Position numbers and translations under genes: made by a program. 64,000 nt of DNA from Sphingobacterium alkalisoli (lineage in GTDB: Bacteria > Bacteroidota > Bacteroidia > Sphingobacteriales > Sphingobacteriaceae), in contig NZ_SUKA01000001.1 of NCBI RefSeq assembly GCF_005049105.1, positions 868,001 through 932,000 on the forward strand. Direction: 5' to 3'. Below are positions 36,823 to 45,585 of this stretch, in pieces (position 1 is the first letter of the stretch; each line of letters opens with the position of its first letter). The notes beneath the pieces are model-generated. The model was not told the DNA's origin, searched no databases, and saw only the letters and a program-made list of their open reading frames with translations.

Positions 36823-37815
36823 ATGGCAATTTTAGCATTTCAAAGACCGGATAAAGTAATCATGCAAAAATCAACAGATTTTGATGGTACTTTCGAATTT
36901 CGTCCATTAGAGCCAGGTTTTGGTGTAACTATTGGTAATGCTTTGCGCCGTATTTTATTGTCCTCATTAGAAGGATATGCAATTACGTCGATAAGGTTTT
37001 CTGGCGTCTCGCACGAATTCTCTACGATTAAAGGTGTAGTAGAAGACGTAACCGAAATCATCTTAAACTTAAAACAAGTACGTTTTAAAAAATCAGGTGA
37101 ACAGGGGGATAACGAGAAAGTCTTTGTAGTTATCAATGGTCAAGACCAGTTCAAAGCTGGTGATATTACTAAGTTTTCTAATAATTTTACAGTTTTGAAT
37201 CCGGATTTAGTTATCTGTAACATGGAAACTTCGGTAACGCTCGAAGTGGAATTGTCAGTCTCTAAAGGTCGTGGTTATGTAAACGCTGAAGAAAATAAAG
37301 TAACTGATGGTCTTGTAGGTGTAATCGCTATCGATTCGATTTACACTCCGATCAAGAATGTGAAATATACCATTGAGAATTACCGTGTAGAACAAAAAAC
37401 CGACTATGAGAAATTGTTGTTGGATATTTCTACGGATGGTTCTATTCACCCTGAAGAAGCTTTGAAAGAGGCAGCTCGGATCTTAATCCAGCACTTTATG
37501 TTATTCTCTGATGAGAATATGTTGTTAGAGTCTCAAACAAAAGAGGAAACTAAAGTAGTAGACGAGGAAATTTTACATATGCGTAAAATCTTGAAAACTG
37601 AATTGGTAGATTTAGATCTTTCTGTACGTGCATTGAATTGTCTTAAAGCGGCTGATATCCGTACTTTAGCAGAGTTGGTAACTTATGATGTAGCAGATAT
37701 GTTGAAGTTTCGTAATTTTGGTAAAAAATCCCTAAGCGAGATTCAAGAACTAGTTAAATCGAAAGGTTTATCATTCGGCATGAATTTGTCTAAATACAAA
37801 TTGGACGAAGAGTAA
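36823..37815 (+). CDS. rpoA: DNA-directed RNA polymerase alpha subunit
   Basis: Assembly platform of RNA polymerase. 330 residues. The N-terminal dimerisation domain (1-about 230) has [24 protein letters not shown], and the C-terminal domain (about 250-325) has [23 protein letters not shown] for UP-element and activator contacts. Gaps on both sides (89 and 154 bases) are long for this cluster. Confidence 0.98.
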   Translation: MAILAFQRPDKVIMQKSTDFDGTFEFRPLEPGFGVTIGNALRRILLSSLEGYAITSIRFSGVSHEFSTIKGVVEDVTEIILNLKQVRFKKSGEQGDNEKVFVVINGQDQFKAGDITKFSNNFTVLNPDLVICNMETSVTLEVELSVSKGRGYVNAEENKVTDGLVGVIAIDSIYTPIKNVKYTIENYRVEQKTDYEKLLLDISTDGSIHPEEALKEAARILIQHFMLFSDENMLLESQTKEETKVVDEEILHMRKILKTELVDLDLSVRALNCLKAADIRTLAELVTYDVADMLKFRNFGKKSLSEIQELVKSKGLSFGMNLSKYKLDEE

Positions 37816-37969
37816 ATAAATAGAGTAATAAAGCGACCTGATGCATAATTCCCCTTGTTAGGGAGTGAGGGAGAAAGAAAAAAGAGCAAAGACTAAGTTG
37901 ATCTTTCCTTGTTCTTTGATCATTAATCCTTCATCTAAAAAGGACGGTATGCACAAAACAAATTAGAAA

Positions 37970-38500
37970 ATGAGACACGGAAAAAAAGTAAACCACTTAG
38001 GCCGCACTGACAGTCACCGTAAGGCGATGTTAGCTAATATGGCGACTTCATTAATTAAACACAAACGTATTACCACTACGTTAGCAAAAGCTAAGGCTTT
38101 ACGCCAATATGTGGAGCCTTTGATCACAAAGTCTAAGAACGACACGACTCACTCTCGTCGTACGGTATTTGCTTATTTGAAAGACAAAGACGCGGTTACA
38201 ATCTTGTTTCGCGAAATTTCCGAAAAAGTAGCTACTCGTCCAGGTGGGTATACGCGTATTATCAAAATGGAAAACCGTTTAGGTGACAACGCTGAAATGG
38301 CATTCGTAGAGTTGGTAGACTACAACGAAGTTTATGGTGCTACCGCAAAAACTGAGAAAAAATCTACTCGACGTCGCGGTTCTTCTAAAAAGAAAGCTGT
38401 TGAGAGCGTTGAAGCTCCTATAGAAGCTGCAGAAGAAGTGAACGCTGAAGAAGCGGAGACAACTGAAGAAGCTCCTAGTACGGAAGAGAAAAAAGACTAA
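37970..38500 (+). CDS. rplQ: 50S ribosomal protein L17 with long acidic tail
   Basis: Large-subunit protein near the exit tunnel. 176 residues; the core (1-about 118: [43 protein letters not shown]) is standard. A tail of about 55 residues follows, first Lys/Arg/Ser-rich and then Glu/Ala-rich. Such tails occur in Bacteroidota and have no known role. It is the last gene of the superoperon, before a strong terminator. Confidence 0.96.
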   Translation: MRHGKKVNHLGRTDSHRKAMLANMATSLIKHKRITTTLAKAKALRQYVEPLITKSKNDTTHSRRTVFAYLKDKDAVTILFREISEKVATRPGGYTRIIKMENRLGDNAEMAFVELVDYNEVYGATAKTEKKSTRRRGSSKKKAVESVEAPIEAAEEVNAEEAETTEEAPSTEEKKD

Positions 38501-38522
38501 ATTTTTTCTATAAGATTCAAAG

Positions 38523-38552
38523 GCCTATCATCAGTGATGATAGGCTTTTTTT
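38523..38552 (+). terminator. Terminator of the ribosomal superoperon
   Basis: A 10-bp stem (38523-38532 with 38536-38545) with a 3-base loop is followed by seven T (38546-38552). It lies 22 bases after the rplQ stop. Confidence 0.92.
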
Positions 38553-38585
38553 GTTATTGATAAGCTATTTAAGCTTTGTCTTACT

Positions 38586-38593
38586 TATATTTG
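38586..38593 (+). promoter_or_regulatory. -7 element upstream of argD
   Basis: TATATTTG is a perfect TAnnTTTG, 34 bases before the argD ATG and just after the superoperon terminator. No TTTG box lies at 19-21 bases upstream, so the promoter is only partly supported. Confidence 0.45.
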
Positions 38594-38627
38594 TAACCGG
38601 CTATACACGCCTTTTTATTATTTATTC

Positions 38628-39761
38628 ATGAATTTATTTAACGTTTATCCAATAAATCCAATCAATATTGTGAAAGCTTCAGGGTCCACCCTTTGGGATG
38701 CAGAAGGTAAGGAATATTTGGATTTATACGGTGGTCACGCTGTCATTTCTATTGGTCACACCCACCCACGGTACGTGGAGTCGTTGACAACTCAATTGAA
38801 CAAAATAGGTTTTTACTCTAATTCTATTGAGATCCCTATTCAACAGAGGCTCGCTCAGGAATTGGGAGAAGTGTCTGGTAAAGAAGATTATAGCTTGTTT
38901 TTGTGTAATTCGGGTGCTGAAGCTAATGAAAATGCGCTAAAATTGGCGTCTTTTTATACGGGGCGCAAGAAAGTTTTGGCTTTTAGTAAATCATTTCACG
39001 GTCGTACATCTTTGGCTGTAGCGGCCACCGATAATCCAAATATTTTAGCCCCCATAAACCAGACGGATAATGTTGTGTTCCTTCCGTTTAATGATGATGA
39101 GGCCTTATTAAATGCATTTGCAGACTATGGAGAGGAGATATGTGCTGTCATTATAGAAGGTATTCAAGGTGTAGGAGGTATTCGCGAAGCTTCTATTCCA
39201 TTTTTGAAATTGATTAGGTCATTATGCGATCAGTATGGATCAATTTTTATCGCAGATTCTGTACAATGCGGATATGGTCGTACTGGAGACTTTTATTCTC
39301 ATGATTACGCAGAGGTGGAAGCGGATATCTATTCGATGGCTAAGGGAATGGGTAATGGGTTTCCTATAGGAGGTATTTCTATCGCACCGAAATTTAAAGC
39401 TTCTTTTGGTATGCTAGGTACTACTTTTGGAGGTAATCATCTAGCCTGTGCAGCTGCTCTTGCTGTCTTGGAAGTTATCAAACAGGACAGTTTGTTAAAA
39501 AATGCGGCTCAAATTGGATCATATTTAATTGCCGAGTTGGAGAAGTTTGATAGAATTGGAGAAGTTCGTGGTAGAGGATTGATGATTGGCATTGATCTTC
39601 CAGAGGAACTTTCTACCGTAAAAAGAGATTTATTATTAAAGAATAGAATCTTTACGGGCGAGGCAAAACCTAACGTAATACGTATATTACCTGCGCTAAA
39701 TATCACAAAAGAGATTGCTGATAGATTTTTAACCGCCTTGGATGAGCGTTTGAAAGCGTAG
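38628..39761 (+). CDS. argD: Acetylornithine/succinylornithine aminotransferase
   Basis: PLP-dependent class III aminotransferase of arginine synthesis, making N-acyl-ornithine from the semialdehyde. 377 residues with the PLP phosphate site NSGAEANENALK, Asp210 (FIADSVQCGYGRTG) and the Schiff-base Lys239 in SMAKGMGNGFPIGG. A short family member with a normal N-terminus. First gene of the arg cluster. Whether it uses acetyl or succinyl substrates depends on the pathway variant (see the transcarbamylase). Confidence 0.92.
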   Translation: MNLFNVYPINPINIVKASGSTLWDAEGKEYLDLYGGHAVISIGHTHPRYVESLTTQLNKIGFYSNSIEIPIQQRLAQELGEVSGKEDYSLFLCNSGAEANENALKLASFYTGRKKVLAFSKSFHGRTSLAVAATDNPNILAPINQTDNVVFLPFNDDEALLNAFADYGEEICAVIIEGIQGVGGIREASIPFLKLIRSLCDQYGSIFIADSVQCGYGRTGDFYSHDYAEVEADIYSMAKGMGNGFPIGGISIAPKFKASFGMLGTTFGGNHLACAAALAVLEVIKQDSLLKNAAQIGSYLIAELEKFDRIGEVRGRGLMIGIDLPEELSTVKRDLLLKNRIFTGEAKPNVIRILPALNITKEIADRFLTALDERLKA

Positions 39762-39825
39762 ATTATTAGATTTGTTGTTTTGACTTTTTAACCGAGCGTC
39801 GAGCTCATCGAGCATAAATTAAGAT

Positions 39826-40788
39826 ATGAAGAAATTTTTTTCAGTAGCTGATGTCGATAATTTAGATACTATTGTAAGGGAGGCTCTTGAACTCAAGGCT
39901 AATCCGCATGTAAATGATACATTAGGTAGAAATAAGACATTAGGGTTAGTATTCTTGAATCCGAGTCTGCGCACTCGTCTTAGTACACAGAAAGCTGCTA
40001 CAAATTTAGGTATGACTGTGATGGTAATGAATATGGATAAGGACGGGTGGGCTTTGGAGACGCAAGATGGCGTCGTTATGGACGGTACGACAGTAGAACA
40101 TATTCGTGAAGCGGCTGCTGTTATGGGTGAATATTGCGATGTTTTGGGTTTGCGGTCTTTTCCCTCGTTAAAAGATAAGGAAGCAGATTATAATGAAGAT
40201 CTATTTAATAAATTTATCAAGTTTTGCGGCGTTCCTGTGGTTTCCTTGGAGAGTGCTACCCGACATCCATTACAGAGCTTGACAGATTTGATTACTATTA
40301 CCGAATACAAAAAGACAATTAAACCAAAAGTAGTCTTAGCTTGGGCGCCACATGTAAAAGCATTGCCGCAGGCTGTGCCAAATTCGTTTGCAGAGTGGAT
40401 GTGTAAAGCCCAAAGTGAGAATTTGTTAGAGTTTACCATAGCTCAGCCAGCTGGTTATGAATTGAGTGAAGATTTTACAAAGGGAGCCACCATTACTTCC
40501 AGTTTGGAGGAAGCGTTGACGAATGCAGATTTTGTATATGTCAAAAATTGGTCGTCTTACAATGAATATGGTGAAGTTTATCCAGTTCGAGAAAACTGGA
40601 TGATGGACAACGCGAAGCTAAAGATAACGAACGATGCTAAGGTAATGCATTGCCTTCCGGTAAGACGTGATTTGGAGCTTTCTTCTGAGATATTGAATGG
40701 GCCTAATTCATTAGTTGTTAAAGAAGCTGGCAATCGGGTGTGGGCAGCGCAAGTTGTTTTAAAGCGTATTTTAGAGAATTTGAACTAA
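39826..40788 (+). CDS. argF': N-acyl-L-ornithine transcarbamylase (succinyl- or acetylornithine type)
   Basis: Transfers carbamoyl phosphate to an N-acylated ornithine rather than free ornithine, as in Bacteroides. 320 residues. The carbamoyl-phosphate site is SLRTR (47-51) followed by LSTQKAATNLGM, and a second site has RHPLQSLTDLITI. The C-terminal motif is HCLPVRRDLE, in place of the HCLP loop of ornithine transcarbamylases. It lines up closely with the B. fragilis succinylornithine enzyme as I remember it, but where that has Pro90 this protein has Val90 (GTTVEHIREA), so acyl specificity is uncertain. Confidence 0.9.
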   Translation: MKKFFSVADVDNLDTIVREALELKANPHVNDTLGRNKTLGLVFLNPSLRTRLSTQKAATNLGMTVMVMNMDKDGWALETQDGVVMDGTTVEHIREAAAVMGEYCDVLGLRSFPSLKDKEADYNEDLFNKFIKFCGVPVVSLESATRHPLQSLTDLITITEYKKTIKPKVVLAWAPHVKALPQAVPNSFAEWMCKAQSENLLEFTIAQPAGYELSEDFTKGATITSSLEEALTNADFVYVKNWSSYNEYGEVYPVRENWMMDNAKLKITNDAKVMHCLPVRRDLELSSEILNGPNSLVVKEAGNRVWAAQVVLKRILENLN

Positions 40789-40806
40789 TAAATTGTTAAA
40801 TAATAG

Positions 40807-41604
40807 ATGTCAAATAGCACACTACATATAATAAAGATAGGTGGAAATGTAATTGATGATAGTGATCAATTGATGATTTTTCTAGAGAAGTTCGCAGCTA
40901 TTCCCGGCAAAAAAATATTGGTACACGGTGGCGGAAAAATAGCCACCCGTTTGGCTTCTGATTTGGGGCTCGAAGCAAAGATGGTAGATGGACGCCGTAT
41001 TACGGATGAGAAGATGTTGGATGTAGTTACCATGGTATATGCTGGACTTACAAGTAAAAATATAGTGGCGACGTTGCAAAAATATGGCTGCGATGCCCTA
41101 GGGTTAAGTGGTGCTGATGCAAATGTGATTAAAGCAATTAAGCGACCGGTAAAAGATATCGATTATGGTTTCGCTGGAGATATTTTAGCAGATTCGGTCA
41201 ACACGTTGTCCATAAAGAAATTCTTGGATGCTGGTTTTACCCCGGTGTTTTCGGCTATTACTCACAATGGAAATGGACAATTATTAAATACAAATGCTGA
41301 CACAATAGCTTCATCCCTAGCGTTGGCTCTTTCTGAATTGTATGAAACGTCATTAATTTATTGTTTTGAGAAAAATGGTGTACTGACCGATATCAGTGAT
41401 GAAGATTCTGTCATAGAAAGTATCAACGTCGAAAGTTTTGAAAAGTTAAAATCCCAAGGCGTCATTAGCGAAGGTATGATTCCAAAGTTGGACAATGCTT
41501 TCAATGCCATTAGTAAAGGCGTTAAAAATGTTTATATTGGTAATGCTTTAAATTTACACTTATTTCAACAAGGTAAATTTGGTACTTGCTTAGCAATAAA
41601 ATAA
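40807..41604 (+). CDS. argB: N-acetylglutamate kinase family protein
   Basis: Phosphorylates N-acyl-glutamate, the second step of arginine synthesis. 265 residues of the amino-acid-kinase fold with KIGGNVIDD, HGGGK (40-44) and NTNADTIASSLALAL. In Bacteroidota with the succinyl pathway it would use N-succinylglutamate. It lacks a long N-terminal helix, so arginine feedback inhibition is not expected, though this is inference. proC follows 14 bases after the stop. Confidence 0.93.
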   Translation: MSNSTLHIIKIGGNVIDDSDQLMIFLEKFAAIPGKKILVHGGGKIATRLASDLGLEAKMVDGRRITDEKMLDVVTMVYAGLTSKNIVATLQKYGCDALGLSGADANVIKAIKRPVKDIDYGFAGDILADSVNTLSIKKFLDAGFTPVFSAITHNGNGQLLNTNADTIASSLALALSELYETSLIYCFEKNGVLTDISDEDSVIESINVESFEKLKSQGVISEGMIPKLDNAFNAISKGVKNVYIGNALNLHLFQQGKFGTCLAIK

Positions 41605-41618
41605 TCAAACTAAACTGT

Positions 41619-42419
41619 ATGAGAAAAGTAACTATAATTGGATCGGGCAACATCGGATTAGCACTAGCAAAAGGCTTAGTAAAATCTAATGAATATCATG
41701 CGAATAATATAACACTGACGAGACGTACCCTACAATCCCTTCAGGAAGAGAAAGAATTAGGTTTTGATGTGAGTGCAAATAATCAAGAAGCCATTGCAGG
41801 TGCCGAAGTTATTGTGTTGGCCATTTTACCTCAGCAGATTCGGAAAGTAATGGAAGAAATCCATCCTGCATTATCATCCGGTCAAATTGTAGTTTCTGTC
41901 GCATCTGGAGTTTCTTGTGCTCATATCAAAGAAGTGCTAGGACTTGATACGATAGTGGTGCGGGCAATGCCTAATACAGCTATAGCTATTGGGCAGTCGA
42001 TGACCTGTATCGCAACGGATACTGCCACTTCGGAGGAAGTTGCCGTGGTAGAACGGTTGTTTGAAACAGTTGGTTCAGTAGTTGTGATTAAAGAGGATTT
42101 GATGACATCTGCGACGGCTTTATGTGCCTGTGGAATTGCTTTTTTCTTGCGGAGTATTCGTGCGGCATCGCAAGGAGGGGTCGAAATAGGATTTCATGCT
42201 CATGATGCGTTAAAAATGGCCATACAAACTGCTAAAGGGGCTGCAGATTTGTTGTTGCAGACAAATAGTCATCCCGAAAGCGAAATCGATAAGGTGACGT
42301 CACCTAAAGGATGTACAATAGCAGGTTTAAATGAAATGGAACACAATGGTTTTAGCTCTGCTTTTATAAAAGGGATCAAATTCTCCGCTAAACAAGCCGG
42401 AGGTCTATATAATGACTAG
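41619..42419 (+). CDS. proC: Pyrroline-5-carboxylate reductase
   Basis: Reduces pyrroline-5-carboxylate to proline with NAD(P)H. 266 residues from the ATG at 41619 (MRKVTIIGSGNIG, dinucleotide-binding loop 8-13). The family signature region is SATALCACGIAFFLRSIRAASQGGVEIGF, a little divergent from the usual SGPAY motif. A frame start at 41586 overlaps argB and is rejected. It sits inside the arginine cluster and overlaps argE by eight bases, so translation is likely coupled. Its link to arginine synthesis is through the shared glutamate-semialdehyde pool, an inference. Confidence 0.92.
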   Translation: MRKVTIIGSGNIGLALAKGLVKSNEYHANNITLTRRTLQSLQEEKELGFDVSANNQEAIAGAEVIVLAILPQQIRKVMEEIHPALSSGQIVVSVASGVSCAHIKEVLGLDTIVVRAMPNTAIAIGQSMTCIATDTATSEEVAVVERLFETVGSVVVIKEDLMTSATALCACGIAFFLRSIRAASQGGVEIGFHAHDALKMAIQTAKGAADLLLQTNSHPESEIDKVTSPKGCTIAGLNEMEHNGFSSAFIKGIKFSAKQAGGLYND

Positions 42420-43476
42420 TATTGCCCAGTTGACCGATGATAGTATTGATTTGCTTAAACAGATGATTACTATAGCCTCATTTAGCAGAGAGGAGGAAGG
42501 TACTGCATCTTTAATTGGTCAACATTTAATGAAATTTGGTGTAGACGCGCATCTCGTAGGCAATAATGTAATCGCTTATAATCAACATTTTGATGAAGAC
42601 AAGCCTACAGTGCTGTTGAACTCGCACCACGACACGGTCAAACCTAATCCTGGTTACACCAGAAATCCATTTGCGGCATCGATAGAAGCAGGTAAACTGT
42701 ATGGATTGGGAAGTAATGACGCTGGAGGTTGCCTTGTATCCTTGATCGCTGCATTTTTGTATTATTATTCCCAAAAAGATTTGAGATATAATATTTGTCT
42801 CATAGCTTCAGCCGAAGAAGAAGTATCTGGGAAAAATGGAATTGAAGAAGCCTACAGACATGTTCCTTCTTGTGAATTTGCGATAGTAGGCGAACCCACG
42901 CTTTTAGATTTAGCAGTGGCTGAGAAGGGGTTGATGGTATTGGATTGTGTCGCTCACGGCGAATCAGGACATGCCGCTCGTGAGGAAGGTGTAAATGCAA
43001 TATACAATGCCTTGGAAGATATTTATTGGTTTAAGAACTATCAATTTGAGAAGATATCATCGTATCTGGGGCCTGTTAAGATGTCTGTGACTATGATTAA
43101 TGCTGGTTCTCAACATAACGTAGTTCCTGCTTCCTGTTCGTTTGTTGTAGATGTACGCACAACTGATATGTATTCCAACGAAGAAGTGTTGAACATCATT
43201 CAATCCCAGGTGCAATCGGAAGTAATAGCACGTTCTACACGTCTAAATTCTTCAACTATAGACCTTCAACATCCCATCGTTCTTTCGGGTATAAAATTAG
43301 GTAAAAAGACCTATGGAAGTCCGACCATGAGTGATCAGGCCTTGTTGCCTATACCATCGTTAAAAATCGGTCCGGGGGATTCGGCGCGTTCGCATACGGC
43401 AGATGAGTTCATATATCTCCATGAGATTGAAGACGGAGTGAAGTTATATATAGATCTTTTAAGAGATATTTTATAA
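42412..43476 (+). CDS. argE: M20 deacylase, N-acyl-ornithine/citrulline deacetylase
   Basis: Zinc-dependent deacylase releasing the acyl group from an arginine precursor. In the acylornithine-transcarbamylase route the substrate would be N-acylcitrulline. 354 residues with HxD at 72-74 (SHHDTV), GLGSNDAGG, the catalytic Glu pair in SAEEEVSG, and VGEPT. It overlaps proC by eight bases. Last gene of the cluster. argC, argG and argH are not in the window. Confidence 0.9.
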   Translation: MTSIAQLTDDSIDLLKQMITIASFSREEEGTASLIGQHLMKFGVDAHLVGNNVIAYNQHFDEDKPTVLLNSHHDTVKPNPGYTRNPFAASIEAGKLYGLGSNDAGGCLVSLIAAFLYYYSQKDLRYNICLIASAEEEVSGKNGIEEAYRHVPSCEFAIVGEPTLLDLAVAEKGLMVLDCVAHGESGHAAREEGVNAIYNALEDIYWFKNYQFEKISSYLGPVKMSVTMINAGSQHNVVPASCSFVVDVRTTDMYSNEEVLNIIQSQVQSEVIARSTRLNSSTIDLQHPIVLSGIKLGKKTYGSPTMSDQALLPIPSLKIGPGDSARSHTADEFIYLHEIEDGVKLYIDLLRDIL

Positions 43477-43492
43477 TCAGAAATATGAAAAT

Positions 43493-43532
43493 AAAAAAGG
43501 TAGCATCGCTGTCAGTGATGCTACCTTTTTTT
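43493..43532. terminator. Bidirectional terminator between argE and glyS
   Basis: A 9-bp stem GGTAGCATC/GATGCTACC (43499-43507 with 43517-43525) is flanked by an A-run (43493-43498) and a T-run (43526-43532), so it works on both strands for the convergent genes. Confidence 0.93.
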
Positions 43533-43548
43533 ATTACAAATGGATCTG

Positions 43549-45018
43549 CTAGATCAGTTGTTTCAATAAACTGGTCAAGCTGACCAAATTTCCTATTATT
43601 TTTTCTAAATCATCTGAATTCACACGTTCCTGTTGCATGCTATCGCGATGGCGAATAGTGACTGTATTATCCTCCAGTGTTTGGTGGTCTACCGTGATAC
43701 AGTAAGGAGTGCCAATTGCATCTTGACGACGGTAACGTTTACCGATCGCATCTTTCTCATCGTATTGAATATTGAAATCTAACTTCAGTTTGGCCATTAT
43801 CTCGCGAGCTTTTTCCGGTAAACCGTCTTTCTTTGTCAAAGGTAAGATAGCGGCTTTTACCGGAGCGATAGCGGGATGGAATTTCAATACTGTACGCGTG
43901 TCTGTTTTTTCTTCAGTAGATAGATCCTCTTGTACTAAGGAATTAGCTAGTACAGTAAGGAACAGGCGATCCAGACCAATCGAAGTTTCAATTACATACG
44001 GAATATAATTTTGATTAATTTCCGGATCGAAGTACTGCATTTTTTTCTTTGAGAACTCTTGGTGCTGTTTTAAATCGAAATCAGTGCGGGAGTGAATGCC
44101 TTCTACCTCTTTGAAACCAAATGGAAATTCGTATTCTATATCCACGGCGGCATTCGCATAGTGTGCAAGTTTTACATGATCGTGGTAACGGTATTTGGTT
44201 GGATTGGAACCTAAAGCCAAATGCCATTTTAAGCGTGCGTCTTTCCATTTCTCATACCATTCCAATTCCGAACCTGGACGCACAAAGAATTGCATTTCCA
44301 TTTGTTCGAATTCGCGCATGCGCATAATAAATTGTCTGGCAATCACCTCATTTCGGAAAGCTTTACCAATCTGAGCGATCCCAAATGGGATTTTCATTCT
44401 TCCTGTCTTTTGTACATTCAGGAAATTTACAAAAATACCTTGAGCGGTTTCAGGACGAAGATATACTTGTTCTGCACCATCAGCCATAGCGCCCATTTGC
44501 GTAGCAAACATCAAATTGAATTGACGTACATCAGTCCAGTTTTTAGTTCCTGAAATAGGGCAAACGATATTATGCTCTTCGATTATAGCTTTCAAGCGGA
44601 TAAGGTCATCTGCATTCAATGCATCGTCTAGATCTTTTTGTAATTGTGCTGCTTTATCTGTTTTACCGTCCTTTTCATATCGATCGATTTTATCTTCGAT
44701 CAGTTGATCGGCGCGGTACCTTTTTTTAGAATCTTTATTGTCTATCATCGGATCGTTGAATCCATCAACGTGACCTGAAGCTTTCCAGGTAGTAGGATGC
44801 ATGAAAATTGCAGCATCAATACCCACAATGTTTTCATTCAGCTGCACCATAGATTTCCACCAATAGGTCTTTAGATTGTTTTTTAATTCCGAACCTAATT
44901 GGCCATAGTCGTAAACGGCACTTAAACCGTCATAAATTTCACTTGAAGGGAATACAAAACCGTATTCCTTCGCATGAGAAATAATATTTTTGAAAAAGTC
45001 GTCTGTTTGCTTACTCAT
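43549..45018 (-). CDS. glyS: Glycine--tRNA ligase (dimeric type)
   Basis: Charges tRNA-Gly. 489 residues from the ATG at 45018 (MSKQTDDFFKNIISHAKEYGF). The upstream start at 45045 overlaps the promoter and is rejected. Class II motifs are visible: RPETAQGIFVNFLN (motif 2 side), AFRNEVIARQFIMRMREFEQMEMQFF, and motif 3 near ETSIGLDRLFL. It is the single-chain alpha2 enzyme, not the alpha/beta form. A -7 element lies 6 bases before the ATG. Confidence 0.96.
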   Translation of the reverse strand: MSKQTDDFFKNIISHAKEYGFVFPSSEIYDGLSAVYDYGQLGSELKNNLKTYWWKSMVQLNENIVGIDAAIFMHPTTWKASGHVDGFNDPMIDNKDSKKRYRADQLIEDKIDRYEKDGKTDKAAQLQKDLDDALNADDLIRLKAIIEEHNIVCPISGTKNWTDVRQFNLMFATQMGAMADGAEQVYLRPETAQGIFVNFLNVQKTGRMKIPFGIAQIGKAFRNEVIARQFIMRMREFEQMEMQFFVRPGSELEWYEKWKDARLKWHLALGSNPTKYRYHDHVKLAHYANAAVDIEYEFPFGFKEVEGIHSRTDFDLKQHQEFSKKKMQYFDPEINQNYIPYVIETSIGLDRLFLTVLANSLVQEDLSTEEKTDTRTVLKFHPAIAPVKAAILPLTKKDGLPEKAREIMAKLKLDFNIQYDEKDAIGKRYRRQDAIGTPYCITVDHQTLEDNTVTIRHRDSMQQERVNSDDLEKIIGNLVSLTSLLKQLI

Positions 45019-45024
45019 AAGTCG

Positions 45025-45032
45025 CAAATATA
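45025..45032 (-). promoter_or_regulatory. -7 promoter element of glyS
   Basis: On the minus strand TATATTTG (45032-45025) is a perfect TAnnTTTG, leaving six bases before the ATG. The expected start lies about three bases before the ATG, so the transcript is almost leaderless. Confidence 0.6.
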
Positions 45033-45035
45033 AAT

Positions 45036-45063
45036 AAAAGAACAAAGATAAAAGAACAAAGAT
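45036..45063. repeat. Tandem 14-bp duplication between bcp and glyS
   Basis: AAAAGAACAAAGAT is repeated exactly at 45036-45049 and 45050-45063. The second copy touches the bcp stop codon. On the minus strand each copy supplies a TTTG box, 10 and 24 bases from the glyS -7 element, neither at the ideal 19-21. Confidence 0.75.
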
Positions 45064-45530
45064 TAGGGATGGGATAACAAATCCCGAACCTGCTGTGTCG
45101 CATTTTTATTATCTACTTTTTTGATAATGTGCTGGATAATTCCACTTTCATTAATGATAAAAGTTGTACGGGCAGTGCCCATATATTTTTTTCCATACAT
45201 GTTTTTCTCCACCCAAACACCATAGTCGTTAACAATTTTTTGATCTTCATCCGCTAGCAAAGTAAAAGGCAACTCAAACTTAGCGATGAATTTTTGGTGT
45301 GATTGTTCGTTGTCAATACTGACACCGATTACTTCAAATCCATCGTTAACCAAGCTTTGATAATTGTCACGGAAATTGCAAGCTTCGGTAGTACAACCGG
45401 GCGTATTATCTTTTGGGTAAAAATATAATATAACTGTCTTCCCTTTGAAATCGGAAAGTTTTACCGTCTCACCTTTTTGATCTTTCGCGATGATTTCAGG
45501 AGCTTTATCTCCTATTTGTATTGTTGCCAT
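45063..45530 (-). CDS. bcp: Thiol peroxidase of the Bcp/PrxQ family
   Basis: Thioredoxin-dependent reduction of hydroperoxides. 155 residues from the ATG at 45530 (MATIQIGDKAPEI). Peroxidatic Cys46 is in PGCTTEAC with resolving Cys51 five residues later, the atypical two-Cys PrxQ pattern, plus conserved Arg in GTARTTFII. The frame extends seven codons upstream, but without homology. glyS lies 44 bases downstream. Confidence 0.94.
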   Translation of the reverse strand: MATIQIGDKAPEIIAKDQKGETVKLSDFKGKTVILYFYPKDNTPGCTTEACNFRDNYQSLVNDGFEVIGVSIDNEQSHQKFIAKFELPFTLLADEDQKIVNDYGVWVEKNMYGKKYMGTARTTFIINESGIIQHIIKKVDNKNATQQVRDLLSHP

Positions 45531-45585
45531 ATATTTAAGATTAAAGAGCAAGAAGCATGGTCGTCTTTACTCCTTGTTCCTGATT

